Shown: in pieces, positions 47,036 through 51,927 of the stretch | Layout of the letters: every line of letters starts with the position of its first letter | How positions within the stretch are numbered: position 1 is the stretch's first letter | From: Streptomyces sp. MH60 | GTDB lineage: Bacteria > Actinomycetota > Actinomycetes > Streptomycetales > Streptomycetaceae | Length of the DNA stretch: 51,927 bases | Reading direction: 5' to 3' | NCBI RefSeq assembly: GCF_002939385.1 | Contig: NZ_MULI01000050.1 | Coordinates: 1 to 51,927 of the forward strand | Program-made: the position numbers and the translations under genes | Notes under the pieces: generated by a model | Seen by the model: only the letters and a program-made list of their open reading frames with translations | Databases searched by the model: none | Told to the model about the DNA's origin: nothing

Positions 47036-48187
47036 GTGACGCACGACGACGCCCCGCCGCTGGCGGACCTCATGCCGTGGTCCGTCGCACCGCCGCGGCT
47101 CGGCCGGGGGTGGCCGACGGCTCCCGACGCGGCGTCCCTCAAGGCCCGCTGGGACACCCTGCTGAAGGCCGAGGGACCCGGCCGGGCGACCCTGTTCGAG
47201 CCGACCCGCTCGCGCACGCCGCACTCGGCGGTCGGACGGCTGCCGGGCGGCGCCGGGGGCACCGAGCGGCTGGCGCGCGCCGCGGGGCCGTGTCCCGAGC
47301 CGGTCCGGGTGCTGCGGGCGCCGTTCGACGAGCAGTGGCTGATCCCCGACCACCGGCTGATCGACGCGGCCCGTCCGGAGCTGTGGCGGGTGGCGGACGA
47401 GCGGCAGGTGTTCGTCGTGGAGGTGCCCGACGCCGCCGGAGGGCCGCTGCTCCTCACGACCTCGCTGCTGCCGCTGTTCGGCCCGGCCCGCGTCCGCCCC
47501 CTGCACCGGCGCCCCGGCGGCGCGGAGCCCAACCTCGCCCCGGGCCTCCTGGACCACCTGGCCGCCCGCCTCGGCCTGCGCCCCGGCCCGCTGGACGTGC
47601 TCGCCTGGTCGGTGGCGGCCGTGCGGCCCGGCTCGCTGGTCCCGCTCACCGCGGACCCCGCGCTGTGGGAACGCGGGGTCGAACTGGGCCGGCGGGCCCT
47701 GTGGCTGATGCGCCGCGACGGGGAGCGCCCCAAGCTGCCCGGCGGCCGCCGCCCGTACGTCCGCGCCCCGCTGCCCCCGCGCCCGCTGACCCTGCGCTAC
47801 GACCGGGACGAGGAGGCCCTGTTCCTGGACGAGGGCCGGGTCTCCCCCGTGCCGCCCGGCGCCTGGGACTTCGAGGCGGGCGGGGTGCGGGTGCTGGAGC
47901 AGTGGTTCGCGGCCCGCACGGCCGAGGGCGAGCCGGGCACGCTCAACGCGATCCGTCCGGCCGGCTGGCCGCAGACATGGACGTCGGAACTGCTGGAGCT
48001 GATCACGGTGCTGGCCCTGCTCGCCGAAGTACGGGACCGGTGCCGCGAGTTGGCGGTCACCGACCGGATCAGCGCGGACGAGCTGCGCGAGGCGGGCGTC
48101 CTGCCGGTGCCGGCGTCGGCCCGTCGGCCGGCCTCCGTCCTGGACGACCGGGAGGAGGGGCCGGAGGGGCAGCTGGCGCTGCTGTGA
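47036..48187 (+). CDS. Stand-alone type ISP restriction/modification domain protein
   Basis: A 383-residue protein that I recognise from Streptomyces annotation as related to the C-terminal specificity domain of type ISP restriction-modification enzymes (LlaBIII-type). FEPTRSRTPHSAVGRLPG, PFDEQWLIPDHRLIDAARPELWRVADERQVFVVE and EPNLAPGLLDHLAARLG are the recognisable segments. No methyltransferase (NPPY), helicase or nuclease domain is present in it or nearby. The GTG at 47036 follows TACGAT by 7 nt, a classic leaderless arrangement. It may have been co-opted from restriction for another DNA-related role. Confidence 0.7.
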   Translation: MTHDDAPPLADLMPWSVAPPRLGRGWPTAPDAASLKARWDTLLKAEGPGRATLFEPTRSRTPHSAVGRLPGGAGGTERLARAAGPCPEPVRVLRAPFDEQWLIPDHRLIDAARPELWRVADERQVFVVEVPDAAGGPLLLTTSLLPLFGPARVRPLHRRPGGAEPNLAPGLLDHLAARLGLRPGPLDVLAWSVAAVRPGSLVPLTADPALWERGVELGRRALWLMRRDGERPKLPGGRRPYVRAPLPPRPLTLRYDRDEEALFLDEGRVSPVPPGAWDFEAGGVRVLEQWFAARTAEGEPGTLNAIRPAGWPQTWTSELLELITVLALLAEVRDRCRELAVTDRISADELREAGVLPVPASARRPASVLDDREEGPEGQLALL

Positions 48188-48188
48188 T

Positions 48189-48205
48189 CCCCGGCGGAGT
48201 CGGGG
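48189..48205. terminator. Short hairpin between convergent ISP-like and TetR genes
   Basis: CCCCG (48189-48193) and CGGGG (48201-48205) flank a 7-nt loop just after the ISP-like stop, followed by GGCCCCC. The stem is short and the call weak. Confidence 0.35.
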
Positions 48206-48212
48206 CCCCCGC

Positions 48213-48917
48213 TCAGGCGAACCCGTCAAGGACCCGCGTCAGCGCCCGCTCGAAGACCCCCTCCAGGTCGATCGGCCCCGCGTCCTCGGCGAAGGACGCC
48301 GCCAGCCGCGGGTAGGCGCCGCTCGCGACCTGCCGGCCGAGGTAGGAGATGCGGGCCGCGTTCTCCTGCTCCGCGGACCACGGCAGCGAGCGGGTGCGTT
48401 CGGCGGTGGCGATCTCGTTGCCGACGTACGTCGTCACCACGCCGTTCACCATCGCGACCAGCTCCATCTTGGTGCCGTAGGGCGCCTCGAAGGGGTCCAG
48501 GCAGGCCAGGCAGTGCTCCAGGTAGCGCAGGGCGTTGGGGCTGAAGCCGTAGACGGGGGACATCAGGCGGGGCAGCCAGGTGTGGCGGTGCATCAGGGCG
48601 CGGGTCTGGTGGGCGACCCGGATCATGTCCGCGCGCCAGTCGCCGCTCGGTTCCCACAGCTCGTGCTCGCCGCTGACCGCGTCCATCATCAGCTCGTACA
48701 GGTCCTCCTTGCGGGGGACGTAGTTGTAGAGCGACATGGTGCCGCAGCCCAGCTCGCCGGCGACGCGGCGCATCGAGACCGCGTCCAGGCCCTCGGCGTC
48801 GGCGATCCGCACCGCGGCGGCGGCGATGTCGGCGCGGGAGTACGCCGGTCTCGGCCCCCGCCCGGTGCGCTCGGGGCGCGACCAGATCACTTCGGGTACG
48901 GCCGCTCGGCCCGCCAT
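48213..48917 (-). CDS. TetR-family repressor of the divergent ABC exporter
   Basis: A 234-residue TetR protein. The HTH is AVRIADAEGLDAVSMRRVAGELGCGTMSLYNYVPRKEDLYELM (about 33-75) and the C-terminal domain is of the tetracycline-repressor type. It is divergent from a DrrAB-type exporter with 63 nt between the starts. A 17-bp near-palindrome lies in the gap and a second copy inside the exporter's first codons, so it very probably represses the exporter and itself until a drug-like ligand binds. Confidence 0.9.
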   Translation of the reverse strand: MAGRAAVPEVIWSRPERTGRGPRPAYSRADIAAAAVRIADAEGLDAVSMRRVAGELGCGTMSLYNYVPRKEDLYELMMDAVSGEHELWEPSGDWRADMIRVAHQTRALMHRHTWLPRLMSPVYGFSPNALRYLEHCLACLDPFEAPYGTKMELVAMVNGVVTTYVGNEIATAERTRSLPWSAEQENAARISYLGRQVASGAYPRLAASFAEDAGPIDLEGVFERALTRVLDGFA

Positions 48918-48945
48918 CGTGCATCACCTCGGCCACCATCCTAGT

Positions 48946-48962
48946 TACGTACACCGTACGTA
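48946..48962. promoter_or_regulatory. Putative TetR operator 1 of the exporter
   Basis: TACGTACACCGTACGTA has perfect 7-bp arms (TACGTAC/GTACGTA) around 3 nt. It overlaps the -35 region expected for TATGGT (48969-48974), which would start the exporter mRNA at its ATG. Confidence 0.75.
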
Positions 48963-48980
48963 GTGCGCTATGGTCGACGC

Positions 48981-49961
48981 ATGACTACTACGTACGCTGT
49001 ACTTAGTGAAGGTCTGGAGAAGCGCTTCGGCACCGTGCGCGCGCTGCGCGGCCTGGATCTCGCGGTGGCCGAGGGCACGGTCTGCGGGCTGCTCGGGCCG
49101 AACGGGGCGGGCAAGACCACGGCGGTCCGGCTGCTGACGACGCTGCTGCGGCCGGATGCTGGGTCGGCCCGGGTCGCCGGACACGACCTGGTGCGCGAGG
49201 CCGCCGCGGTCCGGCGCCGGATCGGGGTGACCGGGCAGTACGCGTCGGTCGACGGGGACCTCACCGGACGGCAGAACCTGCGGCTGTTCGCCCGGCTGCA
49301 CCGGGTGCGGGACGCGGCGGCGCGGGCCGACGAACTGCTCGACCGCTTCGGCCTGGCCGACGCCGCCGACCGGCCCGCCTCCACCCTGTCCGGCGGCCTG
49401 CGGCGCCGCCTCGACCTGGCCGCGAGCCTCGTGCGCCGCCCCGACGTGCTGTTCCTGGACGAACCGACCACCGGGCTCGACCCGGCCAGCCGCAACCGCA
49501 TCTGGGAGGCCGTGCGCGCCCTGAAGGCGGAGGGCACCACCGTGCTGCTCACCACGCAGTACCTGGAGGAGGCCGACCGTCTGGCCGACGACATCGCCCT
49601 GGTGGACCGGGGCCGGGTGGCGCACACCGGGTCGCCGGCCGAACTCAAGGCGCTGGTGGGGGCGTACGCGGAGGCGGTCGTCGCGGACGCGGCCGCCCTG
49701 GGGCGGGCGGCGGCGGTCCTGGACCGGCTGACCGGTGCCGAGCCGGCCCTGGACCACGAGCGGCGCACCGTCGGCGCCGTCAGCACCGATCCGACGCTGA
49801 CCCTGCCCCGCCTGGTGCGCGAACTCGACGCGGCGGGCGTGCCCCTGGCGGACGCGCGCCTGCGACCGCCGACCCTCGACGACGTCTTCCTCCGCCTGAC
49901 CGACGGCGGCGACAGCGACAACAGCAACGACAGCGACGACGGCAAGGAGCTGGTGGCATGA
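48981..49961 (+). CDS. DrrA-type ABC exporter ATPase
   Basis: A 326-residue ATPase of the daunorubicin-resistance (DrrA) family. Walker A GPNGAGKTT, Q-loop VTGQYASVDGDLTGRQNL, signature LSGGLRRRLDLAASL, Walker B DVLFLDEPTTGLD and the DrrA C-terminal domain are present; it ends in a Ser/Asn/Asp-rich tail (DSDNSNDSDDGKELVA). The ATG at 48981 is favoured: TATGGT lies 6 nt before it (leaderless). Its stop overlaps the permease start (ATGA). It powers export of a drug or lipid with the next gene. Confidence 0.92.
   Translation: MTTTYAVLSEGLEKRFGTVRALRGLDLAVAEGTVCGLLGPNGAGKTTAVRLLTTLLRPDAGSARVAGHDLVREAAAVRRRIGVTGQYASVDGDLTGRQNLRLFARLHRVRDAAARADELLDRFGLADAADRPASTLSGGLRRRLDLAASLVRRPDVLFLDEPTTGLDPASRNRIWEAVRALKAEGTTVLLTTQYLEEADRLADDIALVDRGRVAHTGSPAELKALVGAYAEAVVADAAALGRAAAVLDRLTGAEPALDHERRTVGAVSTDPTLTLPRLVRELDAAGVPLADARLRPPTLDDVFLRLTDGGDSDNSNDSDDGKELVA
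48989..49005. promoter_or_regulatory. Putative TetR operator 2, inside the exporter coding sequence
   Basis: TACGTACGCTGTACTTA repeats the 48946 site (13 of 17 identical) with imperfect dyad symmetry and overlaps codons 3-9 of the ATPase gene. A repressor here would block elongation or promoter clearance. Confidence 0.55.
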
Positions 49962-50773
49962 GCACGGTGACGACGGGGTCGTACGACTCGGCGTACGGAC
50001 TGGCGCACGACGGGGCGGCCATGCTGGGCCGCCAGTTGCGGCGGGTCCGGAACAACCCGGGCCTGCTGATCCTCACCCAGACCATGCCGATCACGATGCT
50101 GCTGTTCTTCGGCTACGTCTTCGGCAGCGCGCTGGCGATGCCGGGCGAGGAGTACCGGGCCTTCCTGGTGCCGGGCCTGCTGGTCGCCACGGCGGCGAAC
50201 GGCATCATGACCGGCATGTTCCAGGCCGCCCAGGACATCCACCGGGGCGTGACGGACCGCCTGCGGACACTGCCGGTGAACCGGGCCGCCGTGCCGCTCG
50301 GGCAGTCGGTCGCCGACGTGCTCGTGACGGCCGCCGGGACGGTGCCGCTGCTGCTCGTCGGGCTCGCGGTGGGCTGGCGGGTGGCGGGCGGCGCGCTCGG
50401 CGCGGTGGCCGCGCTGGGGCTGTTGCTGCTGTTCCGGTTCGCGACGACGTGGATCGGGATCTTCCTGGGGCTGCTCACCCGCAGCGAGGAGGCCGCCGGT
50501 CAACTGGGCGGCGCGACCTTCATCCTTCCGCTGCTGTCCAACGCGTACATCCCGACCGAGGGACTGCCGGGCTGGCTGCGCACGGTCGCGGAGTGGAACC
50601 CGATCAGCGCGGTGACCACGGCGCTGCGGGACCTCTTCGGCAACGCGCCCGTGCCGGAGGGGGCCGCCTGGCCGGTGACGCATCCCGTCGCCGGGTCGCT
50701 GGCCTGGTGCGCGGTGCTGCTCGCGGTGTTCGTCCCGCTCGCCGTGCGCCGGTACGCGCACGGGGGTCGCTGA
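49958..50773 (+). CDS. DrrB-type ABC-2 exporter permease
   Basis: A 271-residue integral membrane protein with six hydrophobic helices. The N-terminus (LAHDGAAMLGRQLRRVRNNPGLLILTQTMPITMLLFFGYVFGSAL) and the ABC-2 signature near the C-terminus (LLSNAYIPTEGLPGWLRTVAEWNPISAVTTALRDLFG) are typical of DrrB. It overlaps the ATPase gene by 4 nt. With it, it forms a multidrug-type efflux pump, controlled by the divergent TetR. Confidence 0.92.
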   Translation: MSTVTTGSYDSAYGLAHDGAAMLGRQLRRVRNNPGLLILTQTMPITMLLFFGYVFGSALAMPGEEYRAFLVPGLLVATAANGIMTGMFQAAQDIHRGVTDRLRTLPVNRAAVPLGQSVADVLVTAAGTVPLLLVGLAVGWRVAGGALGAVAALGLLLLFRFATTWIGIFLGLLTRSEEAAGQLGGATFILPLLSNAYIPTEGLPGWLRTVAEWNPISAVTTALRDLFGNAPVPEGAAWPVTHPVAGSLAWCAVLLAVFVPLAVRRYAHGGR

Positions 50774-50994
50774 ACGAGCCGGGGCGCGTCACCGCCGGTG
50801 GGGAGAGGGCGGGACGTGCACGCGGAAGCGGGGAACGGGAACGTGCCACACGCGTACGGGTCGGACGTACGGAGTCGGGTGTACCGGGAACGACCCGCGC
50901 TCGGGAGCACACCGGAGCGCCACTGCGTGCCGTGGGGATGACGGACGAGTGCAGCGGCGCCGCGCCGGGAGGTGTGACCTCCGGAGCGCGGGCC

Positions 50995-51264
50995 TCAGTT
51001 GCCGCCGAACAGCGAGCGCCGCAGTCGGCGCAGCGGCGCGAACAGCGAGACCCGGCGCACCCTGGCGCCCCTGTTGCTGCGCTTGTGCGCGGGTTCACGC
51101 GCGGTCAGCTCACGCATCAGCGACGTCGCCTCCACGGTCTCCCGCGGCGGGAGGGCAGGCCCTCCGAGTACCGCGAGATGACGGTCGAGGCGCGAGCTGG
51201 TCGCGCTGCTCCCGCAGGTGATGGCAGGGACCCTTGCCCTGCTGCGCACTGTTATCTGTTCCAT
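50995..51264 (-). CDS. Hypothetical small basic protein
   Basis: An 89-residue basic protein starting MEQITVRSRARVPAIT at the ATG at 51264, which has GGGGAG upstream. It is rich in Arg/Ser and ends in a conserved-looking amphipathic RRVSLFAPLRRLRRSLFGGN tail. No signal peptide or domain is recognised. Codon third-position GC is high, supporting a real gene. It lies between the exporter and an anti-sigma factor gene; it could be an unrecognised sigma- or membrane-associated peptide, but this is speculation. Confidence 0.55.
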   Translation of the reverse strand: MEQITVRSRARVPAITCGSSATSSRLDRHLAVLGGPALPPRETVEATSLMRELTAREPAHKRSNRGARVRRVSLFAPLRRLRRSLFGGN

Positions 51265-51379
51265 GTCACTCCCCACCCGTACGAGTCCACCCGGCCCGGG
51301 CAGGGTAACCCTATCGCCCCGGTACGGCATGCGTGTATCGCGGTCACAGGATTCACCTTCCCCGTAAGGGGGTTGACGA

Positions 51380-51927
51380 TTACTCTCCGAATCCGACAGA
51401 TTCCAGGGCGAGTTGGACGACCGGCGCACTCGTCGGCAGGTCCGACCCTCCGCCGGGTTCGACCGTCACCGCGAGTGACATCGCGGAGCGGCCGAGTCCG
51501 GAGGCGATCAGGGGCGTGTCGCCGTCGAAGAGCCCGAGGGAGCGCGGCTCGGCGCCGGGGCGCACCAGCCACAGTTGGCGCACGCGGTCGCCCGGCGGCT
51601 CGCCGTACCCGCTGAGGGTCACCACCGCGCGCCCCTCGGAGGCGGAGGCGACCACCGCGACACCGCGGCCGCGACCGTCCGCACCGCGCGTCGCACGGGC
51701 GTCCGGAGCGGCGAGAACGTGGGCGATCTCACGTGTCCGGTCGCGTGCGGCGTCCAGCTCGTCCTGGGTGTGCTGGGCCCGCACGGCGAAGAGCGAGGCG
51801 ACCACGAGCGCCGCGGCGGCCGTCACCGTGGCAAACGGCACGAGCAGGGGCCGCGGCCGGGCCCCGCGGGAGCGCCCGGCCGCGGACCGGCCGCACCACA
51901 TCCGGGCCGGCGGCCGCAGGGGGGGCC
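51380..51927 (-). CDS. RskA-like anti-sigma factor (N-terminus beyond window)
   Basis: The frame is open to the window edge, so the N-terminal zinc-finger part is missing. A basic/Pro-rich linker leads to one transmembrane helix (LLVPFATVTAAAALVVASLFAV), an extracellular coiled segment (HTQDELDAARDRTREIAHVLAAPDA) and the RskA C-terminal domain (GRGVAVVASASEGRAVVTLSGYG, RQLWLVRPGAEPRSLGLFDGDTPL, MSLAVTVEPGGGSDLPTSAPV). Such proteins hold an ECF sigma factor (SigK type) at the membrane until regulated proteolysis. The sigma gene is expected just outside the window. Confidence 0.85.
   Translation of the reverse strand, partial: PPLRPPARMWCGRSAAGRSRGARPRPLLVPFATVTAAAALVVASLFAVRAQHTQDELDAARDRTREIAHVLAAPDARATRGADGRGRGVAVVASASEGRAVVTLSGYGEPPGDRVRQLWLVRPGAEPRSLGLFDGDTPLIASGLGRSAMSLAVTVEPGGGSDLPTSAPVVQLALESVGFGE

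Noticed and set aside
44851..47733. Long minus-strand open frame opposite hmgA and the GntR gene
   Set aside because: It is complementary to hmgA, which is beyond doubt; the translated sequence is repetitive and without homology to known proteins.
1..51927. CRISPR array, insertion sequence, prophage or biosynthetic megasynthase
   Set aside because: No regularly spaced repeat-spacer units, transposase or integrase motifs, phage structural proteins, or ketosynthase/condensation domain motifs were seen.

Overview
The window is about 52 kb of very GC-rich DNA with Streptomyces-type gene organisation: strong third-position GC, many GTG starts, frequent 4-nt stop/start overlaps, many TetR/GntR regulators, and a chaplin pair (ChpC-like and ChpH-like). 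Chaplins are the hydrophobic surface proteins of aerial hyphae and are restricted to Streptomyces-like actinomycetes. Gene content and order (chaplins, gluconate operon, soxR, citrate transporter, hmgA) resemble the S. coelicolor core chromosome. This species-level resemblance is from memory and no search was run. I see no insertion sequence, phage, integrase or CRISPR array.

Layout. 1-2.9 kb: the 3' part of a RecD-like helicase whose ATPase motifs look destroyed, an acidic hypothetical protein and a DUF5703-like protein. 3.0-4.2 kb: chaplins ChpC and ChpH. 4.3-6.4 kb: an M20 peptidase, tRNA-Leu(GAG) with a strong terminator, and a YchJ-like protein. 6.4-11.1 kb: a gluconate/idonate cluster (divergent GntR repressor, kinase, GntP permease, SDR, zinc dehydrogenase) with a FadR-type operator match. 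11.2-16.3 kb: APC permease, hypothetical protein, DMT transporter, Nudix hydrolase and two DUF202 membrane proteins. 16.4-21.8 kb: a catabolic module of a phosphotransferase plus an ACAD10/11-like acyl-CoA dehydrogenase, facing a TetR / acyl-CoA synthetase / SDR operon. 22-28.3 kb: a NamZ-like muramidase, penicillin acylase, zinc-ribbon protein, BKACE-like protein and SoxR. 28.4-36.3 kb: a MaoC hydratase with its TetR, an acyl-CoA dehydrogenase with its divergent TetR, an ArsR regulator, an EamA transporter, and an alcohol/aldehyde dehydrogenase operon. 36.4-44.7 kb: an orphan sugar-type ABC ATPase, an MFS/small membrane protein pair, a CitMHS citrate transporter, a molybdopterin oxidoreductase, a TetR and a lipoprotein. 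44.9-51.9 kb: homogentisate dioxygenase, a UTRA-type GntR, a stand-alone type ISP domain protein, a TetR with a DrrAB-type exporter, a small basic protein and the C-terminal part of an RskA-like anti-sigma factor.

The main discovery-level signal is regulatory. Four families of near-palindromic sites recur here, each next to a TetR gene. (1) ATACCGACCGGT-type sites lie before the phosphotransferase/ACAD genes, the SDR/ligase/TetR operon and, 27 kb away, the molybdopterin oxidoreductase; two of these match at 17 of 18 bases. (2) CTAAGC-N4-GCTTAG sites lie before the MaoC gene and its TetR. (3) AAAYTAGC-N3-TAGTTT-type sites lie between an ACAD and its TetR, and before the aldehyde/alcohol dehydrogenase operon. 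(4) TACGTAC-N3-GTACGTA-type sites flank the exporter start, one of them inside the coding sequence. Other notable features are a 6 x 11-bp tandem repeat in the leader of the SDR/ligase operon, the only TTA (bldA) codon I found in any gene of the window (in that ligase), and many genes whose spacing implies leaderless mRNAs.
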